Source of the DNA: Hyphomicrobiales bacterium | GTDB lineage: Bacteria > Pseudomonadota > Alphaproteobacteria > Rhizobiales > Xanthobacteraceae | Assembly (NCBI GenBank): GCA_021730985.1 | Contig: JAKFYI010000027.1 | Coordinates: 1 to 64,000, forward strand | Direction of reading: 5' to 3' | Length of the DNA stretch: 64,000 bases | In this document: one piece after another, positions 16,505 to 23,923 of the stretch | How positions within the stretch are numbered: the first letter of the stretch is position 1 | Layout: every line of letters starts with the position of its first letter | The notes under the pieces: model-generated | What the model was told of the DNA's origin: nothing | What the model saw: the letters and a program-made list of their open reading frames with translations, nothing else | Database searches by the model: none | Made by a program: the position numbers and the translations under genes

Positions 16505-17212
16505 TTAGTTTGCCGAGGGCACCGTGAGACCGACCACCGGATTGCCCTGCATGCGCTTGACGACCGCGCCGAGTTGATCGGGCGACAACGGTCGCTCCGC
16601 AACCCGCAAACGGTAGAGATTGCTGCCGGCTGCCGGGCCATCGGCGATGGTGGCGTTCTGCTCGATCAGGAACTTGCTGATGTCGGCTGCGTTCGCCGCC
16701 GGATTGAAGCGGATCAAAACATAGGCGCCATTGCCGTTGCCGCCCTCGGTCCAATTCCGGGTCGCGCGCTTGCCGTCGTCCGCCGAGGAAACCACGTAGG
16801 TGTCCCCGTTCTGCACCAGCATGCTTGTGAGCAGGCCGGCCTGCAGCATGATGGCGATCGCGGCGGCGCCCGCAGCATAGGCCAGCGTGCGCGGCTGGAA
16901 GCTCGCAACGAAACCGGCGAACCAGGCGGCCGGATTGAACGAGGCCTTCGGCGCGCGCGCCGGCTCGGCATCGATCTTGGCGAACAGATCCTTCATGGCG
17001 CGCGCCGACGGCGCACCGAGCGATTCATTGAGGTTGATCGCGGCGCCGAGTTCCTCGCGGACCTCTTCGTAGCGGGCGGCCAGTTCATTGTCGTTGGCGA
17101 GAGCGCGCTCGACGCGCTCGGCGTCACGCCGGCTCAGCGTGCCTGCGGCGTGCCACGGCAGGAGGAGTTCGATGTCCTCTTGCATCTCTTTGTTATTGTT
17201 GTTCGTGTTCAT
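16505..17212 (-). CDS. Membrane-bound anti-sigma factor
   Basis: 235 residues. A cytoplasmic N-terminal domain (MQEDIELLLPWHAAGTLSRRDAERVERAL) has the helix pattern of anti-sigma domains but no HxxxCxxC zinc motif. One membrane helix follows at roughly residues 125-148 (TLAYAAGAAAIAIMLQAGLL), then a periplasmic domain of about 85 residues ending VVKRMQGNPVVGLTVP. The ATG overlaps the TGA of the sigma gene. It should hold the ECF sigma factor at the membrane until a signal releases it. The periplasmic part recalls the N-terminal inhibitor-like segment of the adjacent subtilase (both have a RFNP/RVRIAD-type strand order), but only weakly. Confidence 0.8.
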   Translation of the reverse strand: MNTNNNNKEMQEDIELLLPWHAAGTLSRRDAERVERALANDNELAARYEEVREELGAAINLNESLGAPSARAMKDLFAKIDAEPARAPKASFNPAAWFAGFVASFQPRTLAYAAGAAAIAIMLQAGLLTSMLVQNGDTYVVSSADDGKRATRNWTEGGNGNGAYVLIRFNPAANAADISKFLIEQNATIADGPAAGSNLYRLRVAERPLSPDQLGAVVKRMQGNPVVGLTVPSAN

Positions 17213-17778
17213 GGCCAACCTCGTCCGATTCCTTGGGCTTTCAACAGTTCCGCGAGCTTCTTTCGCGCATAGAACATTCTGGTCTTCACTGTCGCTTCCG
17301 GGATGCCGACGATCTCGGCGACTTCTTCGACCGACTTCTCGTGGTAGTACACGAGATCGACGATCTCCCGGTGTTCCGCGGACAGCGCGCTCATGCACTG
17401 GCGCAGAACCTCACCCTTCTCCTTTTTCTCCAGCGCGACCTCGGGGGTATCCGACGTATCCTCGATCGCCTCTGCAGCCTCTTCGTCCAGCGCCAGCTCC
17501 GGCTTGCGCCGCAGCGACGACAGCGCCTTGAACCTTGCAATCGCCAGCAACCAGGTCGAAACGGCCGAGCGCCCCTCGAACTTGCCTGCCTGACGCCACA
17601 CGTCCAAAAACACGTCGCTGATCAAGTCCTCCGCCGTGGCCTCATTGCGAACCAGGCGAAGCGCAAACCGGAAAACCCGCACATGGTGCCGTGCGAACAG
17701 CACCTGCATGGCGAGCCGATCGCCGTTCGCGATCCGTCCAATCAGGACTTCATCCGATGTGGCTGGATTAGCGACCAA
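17209..17778 (-). CDS. ECF (group 4) RNA polymerase sigma factor
   Basis: 189 residues. Region 2 spans about residues 20-90 (HHVRVFRFALRLVRNEATAEDLISDVFLDVW, then STWLLAIARFKALSSLRR), an acidic linker follows (DEEAAEAIEDTSDTPE), and region 4 is at about 125-178 (ALSAEHREIVDLVYYHEKS, EIVGIPEATVKTRMFYARKKL). It lacks regions 1 and 3, as expected for ECF factors. It overlaps the anti-sigma gene, which lies downstream. A TTTGAACC-N16-CGTCTAA element upstream of its start suggests autoregulation. The ECF subgroup cannot be assigned with certainty by eye. Confidence 0.92.
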   Translation of the reverse strand: MVANPATSDEVLIGRIANGDRLAMQVLFARHHVRVFRFALRLVRNEATAEDLISDVFLDVWRQAGKFEGRSAVSTWLLAIARFKALSSLRRKPELALDEEAAEAIEDTSDTPEVALEKKEKGEVLRQCMSALSAEHREIVDLVYYHEKSVEEVAEIVGIPEATVKTRMFYARKKLAELLKAQGIGRGWP

Positions 17779-17795
17779 CTTCGGCTCTCACAGGG

Positions 17796-17826
17796 TTAGA
17801 CGCGGGGAATGGGGGTTAGGTTCAAA
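17796..17826 (-). promoter_or_regulatory. Putative autoregulated promoter of the ECF sigma gene
   Basis: Minus-strand TTTGAACC (17826-17819), 16 bases, CGTCTAA (17802-17796), placed about 20 bp before the GTG/ATG start region of the sigma gene. TTTGAACC recurs only at the two RNA units in this neighbourhood, all on the same strand. ECF promoters commonly have an AAC-containing -35 and a CGT-type -10; identity of the controlling sigma is inferred. Confidence 0.5.
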
Positions 17827-17945
17827 CCAATGGCAATTTCTACCCAAACCCATTGATCCGCAAGGCGAAAATAGTCGCCGCGGGCGTGGGGATCGGGTAC
17901 CTTTTAATGCCGCCGGGCCCCAGCTGCCAGTCCTGCCGGAGCATC

Positions 17946-18815
17946 ATGTCTGCCTCTCTGACCCTGACGAATCTCAACGCCATGCCGTTACAGGCATTTG
18001 TGCAGGCGCTCGGAGATATTTTCGAACATGCCCCTTGGGTCGCAGAAGCCGCCGCCGGCGGCCGGCCCTATGCCACGGTCGCCGATCTCCATGCGGGGAT
18101 GCTGGCCGCGGTGCGCGCCGTCCCGCCCGGCCGGCAACTCGCCTTCATCGGTGGCCATCCCGAGCTCGGCAGCCGGGTCGCCCGTGCCGATCTGACGGAC
18201 GCCTCCAAATCCGAGCAAGGCAGCCTTGGCCTCGAACGCCTGAGCGCCGAGGAATTCGCAACCTTCTCCCGGCTGAACGCGGCCTATCGCGAAAAATTCC
18301 GCATTCCCTTCATCATCTGCGTGCGCCGCCACACACGGGATTCCATCCTGGCGCAGTTCGAGGGCCGGCTCGAAAACGATGCCGCAACCGAGCGCTGGCA
18401 GGCACTGGAACAGATCGGGCTGATCACACGGCTGCGCCTCAACGCGCTGGTCGACGGCCCCGGTAAGCCGCGCACCGAGGGCCGGCTGTCCACCCATGTG
18501 CTCGACGTGGTGTCGGGCCGTCCCGCCGCAGGCATCCCGGTGACACTGCACGAGATCGGCGCGAGTGCGCGCGGCCTCCTCGCCGAAGCCGTCACCAATA
18601 GCGACGGCCGCACTGACGCGCCGCTGATATCAGGCGAGCCGCTGCGGATCGGGACCTATGAGCTGGCGTTTCATGTTGCCGGCTATTACGGCACAGCCGG
18701 CACGCCGTTTCTCGATGTCGTGCCGATCCGGTTCGCCATTTCGGAGCCGGAGAGCCACTACCATGTGCCGTTGCTCATGACGCCCTGGAGCTATACGACT
18801 TACCGGGGAAGTTAG
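17946..18815 (+). CDS. Fused OHCU decarboxylase / 5-hydroxyisourate hydrolase
   Basis: 289 residues in two domains. Residues 1-165 are OHCU decarboxylase (UraD): [34 protein letters not shown] with the catalytic His, and [12 protein letters not shown]. Residues about 175-289 are the transthyretin-like HIU hydrolase (UraH): [19 protein letters not shown], then the C-terminal signature YRGS that closes the active site. Together they convert 5-hydroxyisourate to S-allantoin, as in the plant allantoin synthase fusion. The start at 17946 matches the UraD N-terminus. It stands alone here; no uricase gene is in the window, and allantoate-type hydrolase 4229 could act further down the pathway. Confidence 0.9.
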   Translation: MSASLTLTNLNAMPLQAFVQALGDIFEHAPWVAEAAAGGRPYATVADLHAGMLAAVRAVPPGRQLAFIGGHPELGSRVARADLTDASKSEQGSLGLERLSAEEFATFSRLNAAYREKFRIPFIICVRRHTRDSILAQFEGRLENDAATERWQALEQIGLITRLRLNALVDGPGKPRTEGRLSTHVLDVVSGRPAAGIPVTLHEIGASARGLLAEAVTNSDGRTDAPLISGEPLRIGTYELAFHVAGYYGTAGTPFLDVVPIRFAISEPESHYHVPLLMTPWSYTTYRGS

Positions 18816-18839
18816 TTTTTCGAGGGAAGGAAGCACAAC

Positions 18840-19472
18840 GTGATCGATCTCTACACCTGGACGACGCCGAACGGCCGCAAAATTTCCATCGCGCTTGAGG
18901 AAATGGGCCTGCCCTACACCTCGCACGCGGTCGATATTTCCAAGGACGAGCAGTTCAAACCGGAATTCCTCAAGATCAGCCCGAACAACCGCATCCCGGC
19001 CATCGTCGATCGCGACAACGGAATGTCGCTGATGGAGTCCGGCGCGATCCTGCAATATCTCGGCGACAAGACCGGCAAGCTGTTGCCGAAGTCCGGCGAG
19101 AAGCGCTGGCGCACGCTGGAATGGCTGAACTGGCAGATGGGCGGCATCGGCCCGATGCTCGGCCAAGTGCATCACTACACCAAGTACAATCCCGGCAAGG
19201 CGCCGTATGCCGAGGAGCGCTATCTCAAGGAAGGCCACCGGCTCTACAAGGTGCTCAACACGCAACTCGAAGGCCGCGAATACGTCGCCGACGACTACTC
19301 GATCGCCGACATCGCGATCTGGCCGTGGGTGTCGCGCTTCGAGTGGCAGACCGTCGATCTGAAGCAGTATCCGAACGTGCTGCGCTGGTACCTCGCGATC
19401 GCCAAGAAGCCCGCGACGCAGAAGGGCTACAAGGTGCCGAAGGACGTCGGCGAGGTACCGATCCCGGCGTAG
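18840..19472 (+). CDS. Glutathione S-transferase (YfcG/YghU-like)
   Basis: 210 residues from GTG 18840, with a GGGAAGG-like box upstream. The thioredoxin-fold N-domain begins MIDLYTWTTPNGRKISIALEEM and has NNRIPAIVD with the cis-Pro and MESGAILQYL for glutathione contacts. The helical C-domain has DDYSIADIAIWPWV with the N-capping motif. The T-x-N start is as in Nu-class disulfide-bond reductases YfcG/YghU, which use two glutathiones. It follows the uraD-uraH fusion by 24 bp and may be co-transcribed. Confidence 0.9.
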   Translation: MIDLYTWTTPNGRKISIALEEMGLPYTSHAVDISKDEQFKPEFLKISPNNRIPAIVDRDNGMSLMESGAILQYLGDKTGKLLPKSGEKRWRTLEWLNWQMGGIGPMLGQVHHYTKYNPGKAPYAEERYLKEGHRLYKVLNTQLEGREYVADDYSIADIAIWPWVSRFEWQTVDLKQYPNVLRWYLAIAKKPATQKGYKVPKDVGEVPIPA

Positions 19473-19505
19473 TACGGCTCGGCAAGCAGCCTCGCCTCGC
19501 ACACT

Positions 19506-19581
19506 CGTCACCCGCGGGCTTGACCCGCGGGTCCACCTTTCAGCGAAGAGGATGGATCGCCGGGTCAGGCCCGGCGATGAC
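19506..19581. repeat. Palindromic intergenic repeat (CCCGCGGGctTGACCCGCGGG type)
   Basis: Two adjacent palindromes: CCCGCGGGCTTGACCCGCGGG and CGCCGGGTCAGGCCCGGCG, bounded by GTCA and TGAC. This layout is typical of dispersed repeats in Bradyrhizobium-like genomes. Similar elements recur at 20879, 23800, 28478, 45418 and 45933. It fills most of the 248 bp gap before 19721. Confidence 0.7.
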
Positions 19582-19720
19582 TAGCCGGTGTCGCGCCGCC
19601 GTTAATCATCCCCTCACGTTAACCAAACGCGATCCGGCCAGCGCGATAGTCTTGCCCGGCTGAGCGTCAGATGCGGGACGCTCCGAACCAATCTGAGGAC
19701 GGCGCAAGCCGAACCGCATC

Positions 19721-20860
19721 ATGTCCGGATGGCACTCGCTCACCGACGTCGGCACGCTCCACGTTCTGCTAAAAGTCTGCGGTCTGCTCGTCGCGGCTGC
19801 GATGACCGCCGCCGGAATGACCGCGTACCATTTCTGGAATCGCTGGGGCGATCTGATCGCGCTCGCCGAAAGTGCACGCGCGGTTTACCTGCCGCGCTGG
19901 CGTCCCGACATGGCCATGACGTTGCACAACGGCCTTGCGGGCGTCGCCATCCTCGGCATCGCCGCGCTGCTCGCGACCGGCTACGCGGCTTCGGCCTATG
20001 GCCAGCGCAAGACCGAACTGGCCGAACTTGCCCACGCCAATGCGCTGGCCCGCGCACAGGCGGAAACCGATGCGCTGCGCCGCGCCATGGCGGAGCGCGA
20101 CGTGCGCACGACCAATGCACTCGCGCTGCGCCAGACGCTTCGCGAAACCGAAGTCCGTCACCTCGCCGAGACCGCCGCGTTGCGCCGCGAGCTTGAGCAG
20201 GTGCAGTCGCGCCGCGCCATCGCCAGCAGCGGCGAGACCGAAGCCCGCCTCACCGCCGAGATCGAAACGCTGCATCGCGCCAGCACCCAGACGGCGGCGC
20301 GTCACACCGCCGAGACCGCCGAACTGCGGAAGGCGCTGGAGCTTGCGGCGTCACGCCGGGTCGCGGTCACCGAGAGCCTGCGCTGGGAGGTCCGCCAGAC
20401 CGAAGCGAAGGCCGCGCGCGACATCGCGCGCCTGCAGGAGCAGCTCGGCGGCGCGGAGCGCAAGCTTGCCTCGCTGCAGTCGAAGCGGCGGCTCTCCCAC
20501 GAGGAGAAGGACGCCCTGATCGACGCACTGCGCCCGTTCGCCGGCCAGCGCGTGGTGATCGCGGCAATCGACGGCGACGACGACGGCAAGGGCTACGCCG
20601 CTGATTTCGCCGAGGTGTTCGAGGCCGCCGGCTGGCAGCACCCGGCGGTGGACTACCGGCGCTGGGACCGCGATCCGGTCGGCGTCGAGATCACCCTCAA
20701 CGAGGCCGACGGCCGCGCAGGCAGAGTCAACACCGCGGTCGGCGCGCTCATCAACATCGCGCGCAAGCTCAGCCTGACCGACGGCAACACCATCTACATG
20801 GCGGGCGAAGTCCCCTCCGGCCAGGTCCAGGTCAAGATCGGGAAGAAACTGCCGCGGTAA
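19721..20860 (+). CDS. Membrane-anchored coiled-coil protein of unknown function
   Basis: 379 residues. Two membrane helices (about residues 13-35 and 70-90) are followed by a long alanine/arginine/glutamate-rich coiled coil (about 95-255) with repeats such as LRRELEQVQ and AELRKALELAA. A globular C-terminal domain of about 120 residues follows (LIDALRPFAGQRVVIAAIDGDDD...VNTAVGALINIARKL). The C-domain resembles a widespread unnamed domain at the end of membrane proteins (motif ALxPFAGQ). No catalytic motif is seen. It probably scaffolds or senses at the inner membrane, but no function is claimed. Confidence 0.75.
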   Translation: MSGWHSLTDVGTLHVLLKVCGLLVAAAMTAAGMTAYHFWNRWGDLIALAESARAVYLPRWRPDMAMTLHNGLAGVAILGIAALLATGYAASAYGQRKTELAELAHANALARAQAETDALRRAMAERDVRTTNALALRQTLRETEVRHLAETAALRRELEQVQSRRAIASSGETEARLTAEIETLHRASTQTAARHTAETAELRKALELAASRRVAVTESLRWEVRQTEAKAARDIARLQEQLGGAERKLASLQSKRRLSHEEKDALIDALRPFAGQRVVIAAIDGDDDGKGYAADFAEVFEAAGWQHPAVDYRRWDRDPVGVEITLNEADGRAGRVNTAVGALINIARKLSLTDGNTIYMAGEVPSGQVQVKIGKKLPR

Positions 20861-20878
20861 ACCACCGGGGAAGTAAGT

Positions 20879-20910
20879 CGTGGATGGCCGGGACAAGCCC
20901 GGCCATGACG
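20879..20910. repeat. Short palindromic repeat (GGCCGGGacaaGCCCGGCC)
   Basis: CGTGGATGGCCGGGACAAGC continues into a mirror-image arm ending CATGACG at 20910. A single-unit member of the dispersed palindrome family, lying 18 bp after the previous stop codon; it may act as a bidirectional terminator-like hairpin. Confidence 0.6.
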
Positions 20911-20925
20911 ATCTAGAATTCCCCC

Positions 20926-21756
20926 ATGCAAGCCTTCATCTGCAACACCTGCGGGACCCAGTACGAGCCGTCGGACAAGCCGCCGGCCGCCTGCCCGATC
21001 TGCGACGACGAGCGGCAATACGTGCCGCCGACCGGCCAGGCCTGGACCACGCTCGATTCATTGCAGAAGCGCTATTATAACGCCTGGCGCGAGCTTGAGC
21101 CCGGGCTGATCTCGATCACCACCGCGCCGGCCTTCGGCATCGCGCAACGCGCGCAACTGCTGCGCACGCCTGCCGGCAACATCCTGTGGGACTGCATCGC
21201 GCTGATCGATCGCGCCACGGCCGAGCTGATCAAGGGCATGGGCGGCGTCAAGGCGATCGCGATTTCGCATCCGCACTACTACACCACCATGACGGAATGG
21301 AGCCGCGAACTCGGCGGCGTGCCGATCCATCTGCATGAGGGCGACAAGCAGTGGATCATGCGCGGCGGCGACACGATCAAATTGTGGAGCGGCGCGAAGA
21401 AGGAACTGCTGCCGGGCGTCACGCTGGTCAACGCCGGCGGACACTATCCCGGCGGCACCTGCCTGCATTGGGCGGGCGGCGCGGGCGGCAAGGGCGCGCT
21501 GCTGTCCGGCGACATCGTGCAGGTGGTGCAGGACAACAAGTCGGTCAGCTTCATGTGGAGCTTCCCGAATTTCATTCCCCTCTCAGCGCCGCGCGTGCAG
21601 GGCGTGATCGACGCGCTCAAGCCTTACGCGTACGATCGCGTGCACGGCGCCTTCGACTATCGAACCATCTGGAGCGACGGCAAGGCCGTGGTCGAGCGGT
21701 CCGCCAAACGCTATCTCGAAATCATTCGCGGCGACGGCAGCTACGAGCTGCGATAG
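20926..21756 (+). CDS. MBL-fold protein with an N-terminal zinc ribbon
   Basis: 276 residues. The N-terminus has a rubredoxin-like CxxC...CxxC knuckle (C6, C9, C23, C26), followed by a metallo-beta-lactamase-like fold: NILWDCIALID, KAIAISHPHYYTTM, VNAGGHYPGG, GALLSGDIVQV and the late RVHGAFDYR. The usual HxHxDH is altered to SHPHYYT, so only part of the di-metal site is present. Related proteins are annotated as MBL-fold hydrolases with no known substrate. The start at ATG 20926 gives the zinc ribbon directly. It could be a redox or metal-sensing variant. Confidence 0.75.
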   Translation: MQAFICNTCGTQYEPSDKPPAACPICDDERQYVPPTGQAWTTLDSLQKRYYNAWRELEPGLISITTAPAFGIAQRAQLLRTPAGNILWDCIALIDRATAELIKGMGGVKAIAISHPHYYTTMTEWSRELGGVPIHLHEGDKQWIMRGGDTIKLWSGAKKELLPGVTLVNAGGHYPGGTCLHWAGGAGGKGALLSGDIVQVVQDNKSVSFMWSFPNFIPLSAPRVQGVIDALKPYAYDRVHGAFDYRTIWSDGKAVVERSAKRYLEIIRGDGSYELR

Positions 21757-21894
21757 CGCGTCAAACGCTTGACCGCACTCTCGGAAGCCGGCGCGGGGTA
21801 TGGCCCGGTGTGCCGTAAACCGCTATCCTGATCGGATTGGCAGCGTCAAAATAATGGCGCGCCGAAAAACATAAAAAACCGATGGGGCCAGGAA

Positions 21895-21996
21895 ATGCTG
21901 ACAGGGATCGAGGTGCTGTTCATCGCCATCGCGATGCTGGTGGTGCTCTGGGCGATCATTCTCTACGGATCGCGATACTTCGGCTCGCCGCCCTAG
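21895..21996 (+). CDS. Small single-pass membrane protein (33 residues)
   Basis: ATG 21895 is preceded by GGGGCCAGGAA. The 33-residue product starts MLTGIEVLFIAIAMLVV, continues with one hydrophobic helix, and ends RYFGSPP. It sits alone between the MBL gene and a convergent minus-strand gene, with about 140 bp of upstream non-coding DNA. It is too short to name; the clean helix, ribosome-binding site and stop codon favour a real small membrane protein. No homologue is claimed. Confidence 0.45.
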   Translation: MLTGIEVLFIAIAMLVVLWAIILYGSRYFGSPP

Positions 21997-22020
21997 CGGA
22001 ACGGTGCCGGCCCGCTCAGC

Positions 22021-22842
22021 TCAGCGCAGCGCCTCAAGCGCGGCGTTGATGGAAATATCGAAGAACCCCATGATGTCGCGGCGCTGATCGAGCGAGGCCA
22101 CGATCTTGTGCGCCGGCGCGAGCGCCGCGATGAACTTGTACGAATGCCAGTGCCCGACCGGAGGCAGCAGCGGCAGCGACGGAATGTAGGGCTCCGGATA
22201 GATCGAGATATAGAAATACGGCTCGTCGCAGAATTCGTCGCCGGGACAAAAGCCCGAGCCGACCGCACGGTTGCCGCCCAATTGGATCAGCGAATCCATG
22301 TCGAAATGGTGCGGCCAGCAGCGCACCGCCGGCGCCTTGAGATGGCGTTTGAGCAGCCCGTCGCGAACGTCCGACAGCAGTCCGCTCGCATTGGCGGTCC
22401 ACAGCGCCAGCGCCGACAGCTCGGGGCCGAGCTCCTCGATGGAATAGCGCGCCCCGAGCGCGATCACATTGTGCGGCATCTCGTAGGGCAGCGGCGTTTG
22501 AAGCTTGGCTGCGTCGAGGCCGCGTGCCGCAAGCTTGGACGCGAGCCAGCCGTTCACCTCGGTCTCGGCGCGGCCGTCGAGCGGCAGCGCGTCGTTGCTG
22601 CCGAGAATGCAGAGCGTCAGGTCGGGGATTCGCAACCCCAGCCGCGACCCATCCGACAGCGCGTGGGTGGTCAGGCCGCGGAATTCGGCGTCCCAGCCCA
22701 GACTGGTGTGGCCGTCATGCGGCTTCGGCGAAGCATAGGCGCGCGCCGCGCGGCCGAGCCACTGCGCCGCGTGGTGCGCGAGCAGCCGCGCGTCGCGCAG
22801 CTTGCGGTAGTCGGCGACGGAAACGGTCTGCCAGGTCGTCAT
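22021..22842 (-). CDS. Conserved hypothetical protein with WPHHFD motif
   Basis: 273 residues, soluble, no signal peptide. Notable segments are HGLGWDAEF-like and LCILGSNDALPLDG near the N-terminus, and a C-terminal half with RCWPHHFDMDSLI, GSGFCPGDEFCDEPYFYIS and PPVGHWHSYKF. The His/Trp/Asp-rich motifs look like a metal or substrate site in an uncharacterised family seen in several proteobacteria. The start at 22842 (MTTWQTVSV) follows GGAAAG. It is transcribed on its own strand with hpaI downstream of a repeat on the other side; no functional link is evident. Confidence 0.65.
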   Translation of the reverse strand: MTTWQTVSVADYRKLRDARLLAHHAAQWLGRAARAYASPKPHDGHTSLGWDAEFRGLTTHALSDGSRLGLRIPDLTLCILGSNDALPLDGRAETEVNGWLASKLAARGLDAAKLQTPLPYEMPHNVIALGARYSIEELGPELSALALWTANASGLLSDVRDGLLKRHLKAPAVRCWPHHFDMDSLIQLGGNRAVGSGFCPGDEFCDEPYFYISIYPEPYIPSLPLLPPVGHWHSYKFIAALAPAHKIVASLDQRRDIMGFFDISINAALEALR

Positions 22843-22860
22843 GCGTCTTTCCACTCTTTA

Positions 22861-22990
22861 CCTCTCCCCGCAATGCGGGGAGAGGTCGACCGAGCCCTTG
22901 CGAGGTCGGGTGAGGGGCATGGCGACAGCCCCTCACCCGGCTCAGTCCTTCGGACCTCGCCACCCTCTCCCCGTAAGAACGGGGAGAGGG
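22861..22990. repeat. Paired CCTCTCCCCG inverted-repeat block
   Basis: Starts CCTCTCCCCGCAATGCGGGGAGAGG (hairpin) and ends CCCTCTCCCCGTAAGAACGGGGAGAGGG (hairpin), with GGTGAGGGGC / GCCCCTCACC arms between them. It occupies the gap between hpaI and the 22021 gene, both on the minus strand. A dispersed composite palindrome, possibly a terminator for hpaI. Confidence 0.65.
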
Positions 22991-22998
22991 AAACAAAA

Positions 22999-23763
22999 TC
23001 AAGCCTTGAACCGTTTCGCCAGCGCGTCAGCGTTCTTCGACAGGAGGCCGAGGTCGGCGCCGACCGCGACGAAGGTGTAGCCCCAGGAGATGAACTTCTT
23101 CGCCTCCTCCTCATTCGGCGTCAGGATGCCTGCCGCCTTGCCTGTCTTCTTGATGCGCTGCGCCGCGTCCTGGATCGCGTCCTGCACTTCGGCGTGACCC
23201 CAGTTGCCGATGTGCCCGAACGACGCGGACAGGTCGTTCGGACCGATGAACACGCCGTCGATGCCCTCGACCGAGGCGATCGCCTCGATCTGCTTCAGCG
23301 CCTCGCGGGTCTCGACCTGGACCAGCACGCAAATCTCGCTGGACGCGGTCTTGAGATAGTCCTTCACGCGGCCGTAGCGGCTGGCGCGGCCGGAGCCGGT
23401 GATGCCGCGCACCCCATTGGGCGGATAGCGGGTCCACTCGACCGCGCGCTTGGCCTCCTCCGGCGTCTGCACGAACGGCAGCAGCAGGGTCTGCGCGCCG
23501 ATGTCGAGATAGCGCTTGATCAGCACCATATCGTTCCAGGCCGGACGCACGATGCATGACGCGGTGCCGGACTGCGCCGCCTGCAGGTGATGCAGAATGT
23601 CGGTGACGTCGTTCGGCGAATGCTCGGTGTCGAGCAGCAGCCAGTCGTAGCCGGAGTGCGACACCACCTCGATCGCGACCGGGCTGCACAGGCTGCACCA
23701 CAGCCCGATCTGCAGTTCGCCCTTGGCGATGGCGTGCTTGAACTTGTTGCGCGGCATGTCCAT
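22999..23763 (-). CDS. hpaI: HpcH/HpaI family aldolase (4-hydroxy-2-oxoheptanedioate aldolase-like)
   Basis: 254 residues, class II metal-dependent aldolase fold. Motifs: QIGLWCSLCSPVAIEVV, DWLLLDTEHSPND (active-site His), RPAWNDMVLIKRYLDIGAQTLLLP, VQVETREAL with the metal-binding Glu, and IDGVFIGPNDLSAS with the metal-binding Asp. It cleaves 4-hydroxy-2-oxo acids to pyruvate or related acids, the last step of homoprotocatechuate meta-cleavage. With hpaH just upstream on the same strand it forms a lower-pathway pair. Substrate could also be another 2-keto-4-hydroxy acid. Confidence 0.88.
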   Translation of the reverse strand: MDMPRNKFKHAIAKGELQIGLWCSLCSPVAIEVVSHSGYDWLLLDTEHSPNDVTDILHHLQAAQSGTASCIVRPAWNDMVLIKRYLDIGAQTLLLPFVQTPEEAKRAVEWTRYPPNGVRGITGSGRASRYGRVKDYLKTASSEICVLVQVETREALKQIEAIASVEGIDGVFIGPNDLSASFGHIGNWGHAEVQDAIQDAAQRIKKTGKAAGILTPNEEEAKKFISWGYTFVAVGADLGLLSKNADALAKRFKA

Positions 23764-23799
23764 TGGAAATTTCCCCTGCTCTCTCGCCTCGCTCCGCTG

Positions 23800-23894
23800 T
23801 CATCGTCCGCGAAAGCGGACGATCCAGTAATCGCAATCGTCGATGAGATCGCGCGAACGGTGACTACTGGATGCCCGCTTTCGCGGGCATGACA
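23800..23894. repeat. Palindromic repeat (GTCCGCGAAAGCGGAC ... CCCGCTTTCGCGGG)
   Basis: Two hairpin arms, CGTCCGCGAAAGCGGACG and GCCCGCTTTCGCGGGC, bounded by TCATC and GATGA/CATGACA, with CCAGTA / TACTGG inside. It lies in the hpaH-hpaI gap and is a member of the family also seen at 45418 and 45933. Confidence 0.7.
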
Positions 23895-23923
23895 GCCGTT
23901 GCGTGGCGCGATACCGCAATCCC

